Shown: positions 1 through 7,523, counted from the first letter of the stretch. The stretch: 64,000 nucleotides of DNA from Thiodiazotropha sp050305635 (GCA_050305635.1 JBNLFS010000048.1:57739-121738), one strand, 5' to 3'. Notes: generated by a model from the sequence alone, not told the origin. Numbers and translations: made by a program.

Positions 1-23
1 TCTACACTTCCCTACCTGTTTGG

Positions 24-39
24 TGTAAGTAAACTTACA
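24..39. promoter_or_regulatory. Probable phage repressor operator
   Basis: TGTAAGTAAACTTACA is a perfect inverted repeat with 7-bp arms and a 2-bp centre. It ends two bases before the start codon of the CI/Cro-like gene. A sister site with the same outer bases lies at 1540-1555. The position suggests autoregulation of the repressor, because binding would block the ribosome-binding region or promoter. Operator function is inferred from symmetry, repetition and position. Confidence 0.55.
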
Positions 40-41
40 AA

Positions 42-422
42 ATGACCATGACAACACGCATCGAACAGGCACTCAGGGCGAAATACGGACGCCCTGACGG
101 ATCAATCAACTACTCAGCCGCAGCGACCGCTTTAGGCGTAACTCGGCAGGCGATCATGCATTGGATCAACAAGTCGCCAGAGGAAATTAAGATCTCCAGC
201 TTGATCAAGCTGGCAGAGGTGACGGGATACCCAAAGGAGTGGCTGATATTTGGAGAGGATGATTCGGAGATACCAGGAATCGCAGAGGAACGGGGCGAAT
301 ACCTTGTCAGCACAATCTCGCCAAAAGAACACGAGATCATCGATCGCTACCGATTGCTGAATCAGCCCGAGCAAGAAGCGATCAAGCTGGTCCTGTCATC
401 CATGACGGGCAGCCACCCATGA
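42..422 (+). CDS. CI/Cro-like helix-turn-helix repressor of the phage element
   Basis: This is a 126-residue protein with an XRE-type helix-turn-helix at about residues 24-45 (SAAATALGVTRQAIMHWINK), followed by a WLIFGE segment typical of short phage repressors. The C-terminal part (ISPKEHEIIDRYRLLNQPEQEAIKLVL) resembles the dimerisation tail of Cro/CI-like regulators and carries no LexA-type peptidase domain. It probably controls the early operon through the palindromes at 24-39 and 1540-1555. No clear Shine-Dalgarno precedes either possible start (42 or 48), which fits leaderless translation or a promoter hidden in the operator. Its stop overlaps the next start (ATGA). Whether it is the prophage repressor or an anti-repressor of Cro type cannot be told from the sequence. 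Confidence 0.75.
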   Translation: MTMTTRIEQALRAKYGRPDGSINYSAAATALGVTRQAIMHWINKSPEEIKISSLIKLAEVTGYPKEWLIFGEDDSEIPGIAEERGEYLVSTISPKEHEIIDRYRLLNQPEQEAIKLVLSSMTGSHP

Positions 423-778
423 CGCGCCGGATTTATAAGAGCATCCATGACCCAATTAGGGAAAACCTCACCTGGAACGAAAAGTGGGATCAGGAAGATA
501 AAGGGCTGATATTTTGCTGGGAAACCGGCCGCAGAGAGCAGCTCACAGACCGGAATTTAGCCGCGCGAGCACAATGCGGACAGCTGCCCATCATGGGTTT
601 CAAGGGTGGTATCGCAAAAAAGCTCAAACAGAAGAAACACGGAACCCTCTACTACCTGGCGGAATGGTATGGGCTTCGCGGTGAGGATCTTGATATCGAC
701 ATGGACCAGGAGATCACCCTAACCTGCACCCGCACAGACATGCCGGTCACTTTCACGGGAGACCGCAAAAAATGGTGA
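419..778 (+). CDS. Hypothetical phage protein, coupled to the repressor
   Basis: This is a 119-residue soluble protein that I do not recognise. It starts in an ATGA overlap with the repressor gene, so the two are probably translated together. It is rich in charged residues and has a basic stretch (KKLKQKKHG, around residues 66-74) that could contact nucleic acid. There is no signal peptide or membrane segment. In many phages the gene after a short repressor encodes a toxin-like or regulatory partner, but nothing in this sequence confirms that role. Confidence 0.55.
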   Translation: MTRRIYKSIHDPIRENLTWNEKWDQEDKGLIFCWETGRREQLTDRNLAARAQCGQLPIMGFKGGIAKKLKQKKHGTLYYLAEWYGLRGEDLDIDMDQEITLTCTRTDMPVTFTGDRKKW

Positions 779-788
779 TAATCACCAT
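766..788 (-). terminator. Weak intrinsic terminator between convergent genes
   Basis: ATGGTGAT-A-ATCACCAT forms an 8-bp inverted repeat at 772-788. Read on the minus strand it is followed by six T residues (the A run at 766-771), so it could end transcription of the BRCT gene. It also overlaps the stop of the plus-strand gene ending at 778. The stem is A+T rich, so strength is uncertain. Confidence 0.4.
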
Positions 789-803
789 AACAAACAGGTC
801 CGG

Positions 804-1472
804 CTAATTCTTGCAGTACGACAGGAAATGGCGCTCAGACACAATCATAACCCCGCCACCTGACTGTTTGATCTCAATGGCCTTCTCAATTTTTCGCCCG
901 TAAGGCGCATGGATCCAGTCACGACTAGCAAGTTCGCCGATCACCAGATAGTCAGTCTTTTTCTGAACGCTGCTTTTGAACAACCCACCCAGGTCCGTAA
1001 TACAGGCCACCACCTCTTCACGGGTCCCTGATACAAACTTTCCGGTTACGCAGAACAGGCGCTGATCGAATTCAATCACCGGCTGAGGATCATCCAACGG
1101 CAATGCGGCGCTAGGGTCATCGGACTGCGCGGGATCAGGCACACCGCCGGTCACAGAGAGCAGCATATCGATGATCTCGCGCTCTTCATCGCTGTCGATC
1201 ACCCCATCCTGCACAGCTTGCAACAAGCGCGAGTACAGCACGTTCACCGGCCACTGCTCGGCGACCCCGCGATTCGACTCCATCCACCGCAGCAAGAAAT
1301 CCACCTCCTCCTTAAAGACCAATCCATCTGCTAACACGCCCTTGCAGATCCCGATCAACTCATCAATCTGACGATCCGCAATGCGGGCCCGGGCCAGATA
1401 ACGATTCACAGGCTGGCCATCACCGTTCAAAAACTGCCTTTCCATATCGCATCCATATGAATTTCCACTCAT
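804..1472 (-). CDS. BRCT-domain protein
   Basis: This is a 222-residue protein with a C-terminal BRCT domain (about residues 136-222) recognisable from the LFCVTGKF strand, the conserved GG turn, the TDYLVIGE strand and the following helix. This is the type found at the end of NAD-dependent DNA ligase and in phage or ICE proteins. The N-terminal ~120 residues are helical and acidic (a TerB-like character, not certain). BRCT domains of this class bind DNA ends or phosphopeptides, so a DNA repair or replication-linked role is plausible. It is the only minus-strand gene of the element. Its 5' end faces the operator region at 1505-1555, so it may share repressor control. ATG at 1445 is an alternative start; neither has a strong ribosome site. 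Confidence 0.75.
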   Translation of the reverse strand: MSGNSYGCDMERQFLNGDGQPVNRYLARARIADRQIDELIGICKGVLADGLVFKEEVDFLLRWMESNRGVAEQWPVNVLYSRLLQAVQDGVIDSDEEREIIDMLLSVTGGVPDPAQSDDPSAALPLDDPQPVIEFDQRLFCVTGKFVSGTREEVVACITDLGGLFKSSVQKKTDYLVIGELASRDWIHAPYGRKIEKAIEIKQSGGGVMIVSERHFLSYCKN

Positions 1473-1519
1473 TCACGAACTATCACCGCCACACCCTATC
1501 CATTCAAGTGTAAATGCGT

Positions 1520-1555
1520 TTGACATTTCCCGACCTTGGTGTAAACTTGTTTACA
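1520..1555 (+). promoter_or_regulatory. Early promoter with overlapping repressor operator
   Basis: TTGACA at 1520-1525 and TAAACT at 1542-1547 are spaced by 16 bp and resemble a sigma-70 promoter. The -10 element lies inside the palindrome TGTAAACTTGTTTACA (1540-1555, perfect 7-2-7 arms). An imperfect half-site (TGTAAA...TTTGACA, 1509-1525) overlaps the -35. The outer bases match the operator at 24-39. Repression of the rightward early operon by the CI-like protein is inferred from this overlap. Confidence 0.55.
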
Positions 1556-1689
1556 GTTTCTGCTTGGTTGGCAGACGGAACCCGGGAAATCACCTCTCAA
1601 CACCCCGGGCGGCACGCGAGAACGGCGCGACTCCTTTGGTCTGGCCCGGATGACACCGTTCAGGGCCCTAACTTGATAGCGAGGTCAGT

Positions 1690-1905
1690 ATGGACATAAC
1701 CCCAAACACCCTGATGGCGATGGCGACCGATCATTGGGCACGCATTGACGCATGGCCCAAGGGGACACAGCACGAGATGTATTTTCACGCGCTGTCGAAC
1801 ATGGCCATCGTGCTCGATGATTTCGAGTTGGCTCACGATCTCGCATACCTGGCCGGACTGTCTCGCTGGAGATCCGGACTGATCGGAAAAGGCGCGGCGC
1901 GATGA
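1690..1905 (+). CDS. Small phage protein, first of a tandem paralogous pair
   Basis: This is a 71-residue acidic helical protein and the first gene of the rightward operon. It shares the pattern ITxxxxMxxAxxxW...TQHEMYFHALSNMA...LAYLAGL with the next gene, so the two are tandem paralogues. The genes overlap by 4 bp. No catalytic motif is visible. The long leader between the promoter (about 1555) and this start (1690) contains only a short frame at 1514-1699 that looks accidental. Function unknown. Confidence 0.6.
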   Translation: MDITPNTLMAMATDHWARIDAWPKGTQHEMYFHALSNMAIVLDDFELAHDLAYLAGLSRWRSGLIGKGAAR

Positions 1906-2111
1906 GTATCACCAGCGAACACATCATGCGCATCGCCATCCAGCAATGGAGGCGAATGCCAGCGCAGCCAGACACCCAGCATGAGGTGTTTTTCCATGCG
2001 CTGGCCATGGCGGCCATCAACTCAGACCTGGAACTGTACCGAGACATGAGCCTTCTGGCTGATCTGGCTGGATTCCAGCGCGAAACCCTGAAAGGCAATC
2101 GCTATGCGTGA
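1902..2111 (+). CDS. Small phage protein, second tandem paralogue
   Basis: This is a 69-residue paralogue of the preceding gene. Shared positions include the N-terminal ITxxxIMxIA, a central W, TQHEVFFHALAMAA and a C-terminal LADLAGFQR. The start overlaps the upstream stop (ATGA) and its own 3' end overlaps the next short frame. The conserved core suggests a small helical protein or helical hairpin. Function unknown. Confidence 0.6.
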   Translation: MSITSEHIMRIAIQQWRRMPAQPDTQHEVFFHALAMAAINSDLELYRDMSLLADLAGFQRETLKGNRYA

Positions 2112-2214
2112 TTTCACAGCTCGGGAAAGCTCAATCGCCATTTGGTCGGTCATCATCATTGGCCTGCTCTCAGACACACTCATTGAGGTAATCGCAAAAT
2201 GGATCGGAATCTAG
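2104..2214 (+). CDS. 36-residue single-pass membrane peptide
   Basis: An ATG inside the end of the upstream gene opens a 36-codon frame that overlaps the following exonuclease start. The peptide is short and polar, then hydrophobic (IAIWSVIIIGLLSDTLIEVIA), consistent with one membrane helix. Overlap on both sides with operon partners supports translation. Small inner-membrane peptides are common in phage early operons. Assignment is from position and hydropathy only. Confidence 0.4.
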   Translation: MRDFTARESSIAIWSVIIIGLLSDTLIEVIAKWIGI

Positions 2215-2789
2215 AGGAAGTAATCGAGGAATACGAAAAAATGACCTTTGAGCACGTCATGATTGACCTGGAAACCTGGGGCCTGAAGCAGGACAGCGCC
2301 ATCCGCGCGGCCACCCTGATCACGTTCAACGCATCCCGGATCGGAGAGGTCTGTTACATCGACGCCAGGCCATCCATTGACGATCAGCTGGAACACGGCC
2401 GACGCATTTACCCAGACACACAGGCATGGTGGAGAAAGCAGATCACCCCCCTTTCAACCATCATCGACGAACACACCTGCATGCGCAGCCACGTGGACAA
2501 GACCTTGAGCATTGCTCAGGAAATTAAAAGTTTCCTGGAACTGCACAAGCCTAAATTCATCTGGTCACGCCACAGCCTGGACCGGGAAATCATCCGGCAC
2601 CTGTTCGATCAGCTCGGGCTCGGCGAACCCTGGAGCTACAACGCAGAATATGACTGCGCAACCTTTGATCTGCTGCTGCCTACCCCGCCATCCGTGATGC
2701 CACACGACCCATTCTGCGACTGCATGGCGCAGATCAACCACTTTCAGAGCGCCTATGCGCTGGCCGTGGATACCGAGCAGCTGCTCTAG
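2199..2789 (+). CDS. DnaQ-fold 3'-5' exonuclease (phage ExoVIII/Rv2179c type)
   Basis: This is a 196-residue protein with the three exonuclease motifs of the DEDD superfamily: DLETWG (ExoI, about residues 23-28), a central FIWSRHSLDREIIRHLF block (ExoII) and HDPFCDCMAQ (ExoIII). The enzyme should hydrolyse nucleic acid from 3' ends with two metal ions. Homologues in phage operons are annotated as exonuclease VIII-like or 3'-5' exoribonuclease Rv2179c-like. An internal ATG at 2241 would give a protein starting 8 residues before the first motif, so the first 14 residues may not be translated. The role in phage recombination or RNA turnover is not determined. Confidence 0.75.
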   Translation: MDRNLEEVIEEYEKMTFEHVMIDLETWGLKQDSAIRAATLITFNASRIGEVCYIDARPSIDDQLEHGRRIYPDTQAWWRKQITPLSTIIDEHTCMRSHVDKTLSIAQEIKSFLELHKPKFIWSRHSLDREIIRHLFDQLGLGEPWSYNAEYDCATFDLLLPTPPSVMPHDPFCDCMAQINHFQSAYALAVDTEQLL

Positions 2790-2840
2790 ATGACTAAGCC
2801 AGTGCTGCAGGCTGAATAAACCACACAGGAGATTTTTATT

Positions 2841-2993
2841 TTGAACACAGTAAGCATTGTTGATAACGCATTGGTCGTTAATGGCCGTCCAATTGACTTA
2901 TCTGGCGATGTTGACCTCCGGGGCGCCCAGATCACCGCGCTGCCCGAGGGGCTGAGCGTGGGGGGCAAAATAATTGGACTGCATAAAGTCTGA
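2841..2993 (+). CDS. Short leucine-rich-repeat-like phage peptide
   Basis: A TTG start preceded by an AGGAGA-type ribosome site (about 2826-2832) opens a 50-residue frame. It carries the LDLRGxQITALPEGLSVGG type motif (here DLSGDVDLRGAQITALPEG), which recurs in longer phage and plasmid proteins. Here only about one and a half repeat units are present, so the gene is either a minimal member or a truncated copy. It is too short to fold as a solenoid alone. Confidence 0.5.
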   Translation: MNTVSIVDNALVVNGRPIDLSGDVDLRGAQITALPEGLSVGGKIIGLHKV

Positions 2994-3036
2994 TCGCATC
3001 GCCAACAGATACTCAACCAATCAAGGAGCCCACATT

Positions 3037-3408
3037 ATGGCAACACCAGATATCCGACCCACTGACCTGGGAGATTTCGCATCAGACCTGGACGCCGGCA
3101 TATACGGCGAGAAAGTCGCGCAATTCATCAGTGACATCGCCCAGGCCGTAGTCAGCGAAGTGCAAAACCCTAAAGACACCGAGGACAAGCTGACACTCAC
3201 CTTCACATTCAAGCAGTTCGGCAGTTCCGGAGCCCAGGTCATGGTGACTCACAAGATCGACGCCAAGATCCCCACCACTCACGGACACGTCAATGAGGTG
3301 GAAACCAAATCGACCGCCATGCATGTGAACGAGGGCGGGAAAACCACGTTTTTCATGGAGCACCATGGCCAGCTGTTCGATAAGCAAGGCCGGGTGGAAT
3401 CGAGCTAA
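3037..3408 (+). CDS. Hypothetical phage protein preceding DUF2303 gene
   Basis: This is a 123-residue protein. The start at 3037 is chosen for the AAGGAG at 3023-3028 and the MATPDIRPTDLGDF N-terminus. It is predicted to be mixed alpha/beta, with a conserved-looking strand (KLTLTFTFKQFGSSGAQVMVTHKID). Genes of this size and composition commonly sit directly before a DUF2303 gene in temperate phages and ICEs, and the pair is probably expressed together. No catalytic signature is seen. Confidence 0.6.
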   Translation: MATPDIRPTDLGDFASDLDAGIYGEKVAQFISDIAQAVVSEVQNPKDTEDKLTLTFTFKQFGSSGAQVMVTHKIDAKIPTTHGHVNEVETKSTAMHVNEGGKTTFFMEHHGQLFDKQGRVESS

Positions 3409-3454
3409 CCCATCACGACCGACCACAACCAATCCAATACATCGGGAGTATTCA

Positions 3455-4258
3455 ATGGACCACACCGCGATAAAAGAGATCACCAATCAATCATCAGCCA
3501 AGGATTTCAATGAACGAAACGAACTCCATGAACTAGCCGTCGTACCAAAAGATCATGAGAGCTTCGATGTCGCGAAACACAACGGTATCCGCAGGGTCTT
3601 CAAGGCAATTTTCAAAACCGACTCTCTGACCGACTTTGTTGAGTACACCAATAAGCATCAATGGGACGACTCAGAGTTGTTCATCGACAAGCAGTCCATG
3701 ATGGCGGTGACGATCTTTGATCTGATGAGAAAAGTACGGCCAGGCACCGCTGAGCACCGTGCAGAATTCACCGCGGCAAAGACACCGGAATATGCGTCCA
3801 TCCTTAAGCTGACAGGTGCCAAAATGAGCCAGAAAGACCTGGCCGAGTTCGGCGAGGAATGGGGCGATGTATTCACCTTCATCGACAGCAACGGCGAACC
3901 GATTGAGCTGATTAAAGCCATCAACGCAATCCGAAACATGAAGATCAACGCATCCAGCAGTAGCGAGAGCAGTGTTGGTGACCTGGCAGCCAGCAAGAGC
4001 CGGACCGCCCAGATCGAAGCGAAAGGTCGAGAAGTTACCGTGGCGGGCCTGACCGGAACGAATATTCCGATCTTCAACGACCTGGGCGGTCGCGACATCA
4101 AAGTGAAATTCAGCATTCTCACCAACGGTGACGACATCGCGCTCACTGCCAGACTGCTCAACAAGGACCGTATGCTTGAGTCGCTCGCTAACGAACTGAG
4201 CGAAAAGATTGCGAGCCAGGCAGAGATTACCACTTATCTGGGATCCATCAAGGTCTGA
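3455..4258 (+). CDS. DUF2303 (YfdQ-like) phage protein
   Basis: This is a 267-residue protein that matches the DUF2303/YfdQ family in length and pattern: an N-terminal region with VVPKDHESFDV, the central AKTPEYASILKL stretch, and a C-terminal domain with DLGGRDIKVKFSIL and a final LGSIKV. The first ATG with a good upstream GGGAG (3440s) is at 3455. E. coli YfdQ is encoded in the CPS-53 prophage and is about 270 residues. The biochemical role of the family is not established. It is often found in phage replication or recombination operons. Confidence 0.8.
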   Translation: MDHTAIKEITNQSSAKDFNERNELHELAVVPKDHESFDVAKHNGIRRVFKAIFKTDSLTDFVEYTNKHQWDDSELFIDKQSMMAVTIFDLMRKVRPGTAEHRAEFTAAKTPEYASILKLTGAKMSQKDLAEFGEEWGDVFTFIDSNGEPIELIKAINAIRNMKINASSSSESSVGDLAASKSRTAQIEAKGREVTVAGLTGTNIPIFNDLGGRDIKVKFSILTNGDDIALTARLLNKDRMLESLANELSEKIASQAEITTYLGSIKV

Positions 4259-4262
4259 CGGG

Positions 4263-4385
4263 GTGGCCAACAATATCCTGTCACTCGTGATCGGTGGCTG
4301 CGGCGTCTTCATCGTCGTCATGATCTCCGACACTATCGCAATACGCCGCAGGACTCGGCAAATGATGAGGAGACGTTACCGGTGA
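4263..4385 (+). CDS. 40-residue membrane peptide
   Basis: A GTG start four bases after the DUF2303 stop opens a frame with one hydrophobic segment (NILSLVIGGCGVFIVVMI) followed by a strongly basic tail rich in arginine. Its stop overlaps the GTG start of the next gene (GTGA). This organisation suggests an inserted single-pass peptide with a cytoplasmic positive tail. No family recognised. Confidence 0.4.
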   Translation: MANNILSLVIGGCGVFIVVMISDTIAIRRRTRQMMRRRYR

Positions 4386-5086
4386 CTTGCGAACAGGAGA
4401 CTATTGGCAACGCAACCGTGTATCTTGGTAACTGCCTTGACATAAAAGATGAGTTTTCTAGTGCTCATGCAATTATCAGTGATCCGCCTTACGGTATCAG
4501 TCTTGGAAAAATGTGTTCGACATACCGATCTCGATTCAATATGCCGACCATCCAACCAGACACTCGAACAGCTCGGGATGCAAAGCACTATTTGATTCAT
4601 GGTGATGACAAGCCTTTTGACCCATCACCATGGATTGGCTTTGAAAAAGTCATCCTATTTGGCGGGATTCACTTTGCTGGACGACTGCCAGACTCGAGAG
4701 CATGGCTGGTATGGGATAAGCGAGAAGGTACAGCCAGTGATAACCAAGCTGACTGTGAGATTGCTTGGACAAATCTCCCGGGACCAGCGCGGCTTTTCTC
4801 TCAACTGTGGCGCGGCATGATCCGAAGAGGATAGGAAAACATCAGCAAGGCCTATCGATGCCATCCAACTCAAAAACCAGTTGCCTTGATGTCTTGGTGC
4901 ATTGAACTTTGCAGACTTGAACAGAATTCTATCGTCGCAGACCCATATATGGGCAGCGGATCGACCGGGGTTGCCGCCCTAAGACTGGGCCATAGATTTG
5001 TTGGCGCTGAGATTGAGCGAAAACACTTTGACACAGCCTGCGAGCGCTTACACGCAGAGCAACAACAACTAAGGCTATTGATGTGA
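4382..5086 (+). pseudogene. N6/N4 DNA methyltransferase interrupted by an in-frame amber codon
   Basis: The reading frame encodes a site-specific DNA methylase of the N6_N4 family. The catalytic DPPYG is at residues 34-38, HPTQKP lies just after the interruption, and the AdoMet-binding DPYMGSGSTG is near the C-terminus (motif IV before motif I, a beta-class order). A TAG at 4832-4834 divides the frame after 150 codons. Translation continues in the same frame through the missing motifs to 5086. Changing the TAG to GAG would restore a typical ~234-residue enzyme. Other genes of this element end normally at TAG (for example 2787-2789 and 7731-7733), so general amber recoding is unlikely. The N-terminal piece lacks the cofactor loop and should be inactive unless the stop is suppressed. 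Confidence 0.8.
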
Positions 5087-6642
5087 ATTCACAACTCAGC
5101 TTTGCCTTTCCCAAGGAACTGATCGTCGACAACTTCGCTGGAGGCGGAGGCGCGTCCTACGGCATCGAACAAGCCTTTGGCCGGTCTGTCGATATCGCCA
5201 TCAACCACGATCCGGAAGCGATCGCCATGCACACGGCGAACCATCCGAACACCCGACACTATTGCGAGAGCGTCTGGGACGTGGATCCACGCGAGGCCAC
5301 CAAAGGCCGACAGGTCGGGCTGGCCTGGTTCAGCCCAGACTGCAAACACTTCTCGAAAGCCAAAGGCGGGACCCCCGTGAGCAAGAACATCCGCGGACTC
5401 GCCTGGGTGGTGATCCGCTGGGCGAAGCTGGTCAAGCCTCGAGTGATCATCCTGGAGAATGTCGAGGAATTCGAAACCTGGGGACCGCTGGCCCACGTCA
5501 TGGACGATGACGGAAACCACCAGTACCACGACAACGGCCGTCCAGTGATGACACCCTGCCCGAAACGCAAGGGCCGGACATTCCGCCAGTGGGTCGCGAA
5601 ACTGCGGCGCCTGGGATACAAGGTGGAGTGGCAGGAACTCAGGGCCTGCGACTATGGCGCACCCACCATCCGCAAACGCCTGTTCCTGGTCGCCCGGTGT
5701 GATGGCCTGCCGATCCGCTGGCCGGCACCCACTCATGGAACCGGACGCCATGAGCCTTACCGCACAGCCGCCGAGATCATCGACTGGTCAATCCCCTGCC
5801 CGTCCATCTTCGAGCGCAAGCGCCCACTGGCCGAAGCCACCATGCGCAGGATTGCCCGGGGGATCCAGCGGTTCGTGATCGATCATCCGGACCCTTTCAT
5901 CATCCCGATCGCGCACTACAACGGCAGCCACCGCATACACGATATCAATGAGCCGCTCAGGACCATCACGGCGAACCCGAAAGGCGGATCCTTTGCGTTG
6001 TGCACGCCATTTATCGCCAAACACTTTGGTGGGATGACCGGCACCGAGATCACGAACCCGTTTCCAACGATTCTGTCGAGAGGTTCTCAAAACCAACTGG
6101 TGACCGCACACCTGGCCCGGCACTTCGGACAATCAACCGGTTCATGGCTGGATGATCCTGCAGGTACCGTCACAGCAGGTGGCGGTGGAAAAACCAGCCT
6201 GGTCACAAGCCACATGATCAAGCTGCGCGGCACCTGTCCGGATGGTCAGGATCTCCGCCAACCCGCCCCAACCATCACCGCAGGCGGCACCCATGTCGGA
6301 GAGGTGCGCGCCTTCCTGATGAAATACTACGGCACCGGGGGTCAACACCAGGACATCCGGGATCCACTGCACACGATCCCCACGAAAGCGCGCTTCGGGC
6401 TCGTGACAGTCCACGGCGAGCCCTACCATATTGTCGATATCGGCATGCGCATGCTGCAGCCCCGCGAACTCTACCGGGCACAGGGGTTTCCGGATGACTA
6501 CCGGATCGATATCGAGTACCAGGGGAAGCCATTATCCAAGACCGCACAGGTGCGCATGGTGGGGAACTCAGTGTCACCGCCCCCGGCGATTGCACTGGTA
6601 TCCGCCAACGTCGGAGAGATTAAGCGGGTGGAGGCGGCATGA
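5083..6642 (+). CDS. C5-cytosine DNA methyltransferase with repeated target-recognition region
   Basis: This is a 519-residue DNA (cytosine-5) methyltransferase of the phage type. It shows FAGGGGASYGIEQAF (motif I, residues 18-32), the nucleophile in SPDC (Cys87, in place of the usual PPCQ) followed by KHFSKAKGG, ENVEEF (125-130), the APTIRKR block (motif VIII, 193-199) and GNSVSPP (494-500). Between residues about 271 and 441 the target-recognition region consists of five related units of roughly 34 residues, each ending near a TITA/TVTA-like turn. The GTG start overlaps the stop of the damaged methylase. It probably protects element DNA against host restriction. The sequence recognised cannot be predicted. 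Confidence 0.88.
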   Translation: MNSQLSFAFPKELIVDNFAGGGGASYGIEQAFGRSVDIAINHDPEAIAMHTANHPNTRHYCESVWDVDPREATKGRQVGLAWFSPDCKHFSKAKGGTPVSKNIRGLAWVVIRWAKLVKPRVIILENVEEFETWGPLAHVMDDDGNHQYHDNGRPVMTPCPKRKGRTFRQWVAKLRRLGYKVEWQELRACDYGAPTIRKRLFLVARCDGLPIRWPAPTHGTGRHEPYRTAAEIIDWSIPCPSIFERKRPLAEATMRRIARGIQRFVIDHPDPFIIPIAHYNGSHRIHDINEPLRTITANPKGGSFALCTPFIAKHFGGMTGTEITNPFPTILSRGSQNQLVTAHLARHFGQSTGSWLDDPAGTVTAGGGGKTSLVTSHMIKLRGTCPDGQDLRQPAPTITAGGTHVGEVRAFLMKYYGTGGQHQDIRDPLHTIPTKARFGLVTVHGEPYHIVDIGMRMLQPRELYRAQGFPDDYRIDIEYQGKPLSKTAQVRMVGNSVSPPPAIALVSANVGEIKRVEAA

Positions 6643-6827
6643 AAAAATCAATAGCAACTGAAGTAATGGCTGAAAAATCAGAGTATCACACAAAATGCCA
6701 TGATTGCGGTCAGTTTTTGAACAAGGAAATGCGGGTTCGGAAGAGCCATCCTTGGAAAAAACACGCATTGTGCAAAAGATGCTTGAGTTGTTATGACTCA
6801 GGTCGTCATTACGATTGTTCGATGTAA
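6639..6827 (+). CDS. Small zinc-ribbon protein
   Basis: This is a 62-residue basic protein overlapping the methylase stop by 4 bp (ATGA). Two Cys pairs (CHDCG near residue 20 and CKRCLSC near residue 45) are spaced as in a treble-clef or zinc-ribbon knuckle. It belongs to the run of short Cys-rich phage proteins that follows. Nucleic-acid or protein binding is likely, function unknown. Confidence 0.55.
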   Translation: MKKSIATEVMAEKSEYHTKCHDCGQFLNKEMRVRKSHPWKKHALCKRCLSCYDSGRHYDCSM

Positions 6828-6856
6828 TCCGTGATCCAAATTGTTGAATCTTCGAC

Positions 6857-7078
6857 ATGTCTTTAAAAATCGAAAAACTTGAACTGCCAAAACGCAGATG
6901 GGAAGGACAGCGCTGCTGCAGAATCGTAAGCTCAACCGGAACAACTTACTTTGACGGCCAGAAAAACCGGTGCGCGCGTATTGCCAGGTTTAGATTTGAC
7001 GGAATCAACCTATGCACTCAGCACGCCGGAGAGGCGGCGCTGAGGCACCTACTGAACGAACAAGAGGACCAATCATGA
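6857..7078 (+). CDS. Small Cys-containing phage protein
   Basis: This is a 73-residue basic protein with CC at residues 20-21 and further single Cys residues (RCARI, LCTQH), possibly a metal site built from C and H residues (CTQHAG). It ends in an ATGA overlap with the Lar-MazG gene, which supports co-translation. I do not recognise the family. Confidence 0.5.
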   Translation: MSLKIEKLELPKRRWEGQRCCRIVSSTGTTYFDGQKNRCARIARFRFDGINLCTQHAGEAALRHLLNEQEDQS

Positions 7079-7509
7079 CAAACCCACTACCAAATTGCCC
7101 GTTTTGTGGCGGCAGCGACCTGAATGAGATCGAACTCTATTCTGAGGAATACGAAGGCGATTCCGTGGAGTGCAATACCTGCCATGCGCAAGCGCCACTA
7201 CCAGCCTGGATCTGCAGAGCAGACCGACCATTCAACCGCCTGACTCCAGCAGAAAGTGAGCGCCTTGCACTACTCGTGGAGGAATGCGGGGAAGTTCTGC
7301 AAATGATAGGGAAAGTGACTCGACACGGATATGAAAGCCGACATCCGAATGGCGGAGATACAAACCGACAAGCACTTGAAAAAGAGTGTGGCGATGTACG
7401 GCACGCAATGATCAGACTCTGCGAGTCAGGAGACCTCAGCAAGCAGGAAATTCACGACGCAGCTGACCGAAAAAGCAGAACCTGCCGAGTGTTTCTGCAT
7501 CACCAATAG
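7075..7509 (+). CDS. Lar-like zinc finger fused to a MazG-like NTP pyrophosphohydrolase
   Basis: This is a 144-residue two-part protein. Residues 1-50 carry CPFCGG (Cys8, Cys11) and CNTC (Cys33, Cys36), the zinc-finger pattern of Lar restriction-alleviation proteins. Residues 58-120 resemble an all-alpha MazG-like domain, with the metal-binding pairs EECGE (69-73) and EKECGD (102-107). Lar proteins relieve type I restriction and MazG domains hydrolyse non-canonical or alarmone nucleotides. Fusion of the two in one phage gene points to host-defence or nucleotide-pool control. The start overlaps the previous stop. Activity is inferred from motifs only. Confidence 0.65.
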   Translation: MTNPLPNCPFCGGSDLNEIELYSEEYEGDSVECNTCHAQAPLPAWICRADRPFNRLTPAESERLALLVEECGEVLQMIGKVTRHGYESRHPNGGDTNRQALEKECGDVRHAMIRLCESGDLSKQEIHDAADRKSRTCRVFLHHQ

Positions 7510-7523
7510 GACATCTTATTGAT

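Noticed and set aside
1514..1699. 61-codon plus-strand frame after the early promoter
   Set aside because: It starts inside the promoter and operator region, has no ribosome site and an improbable composition; it reads as an accidental frame in the leader.
4382..5086. Reassigned or suppressed TAG codon in the methylase
   Set aside because: Several neighbouring genes of the same element end at TAG in normal positions, and no suppressor tRNA is in the window; a nonsense mutation is simpler.
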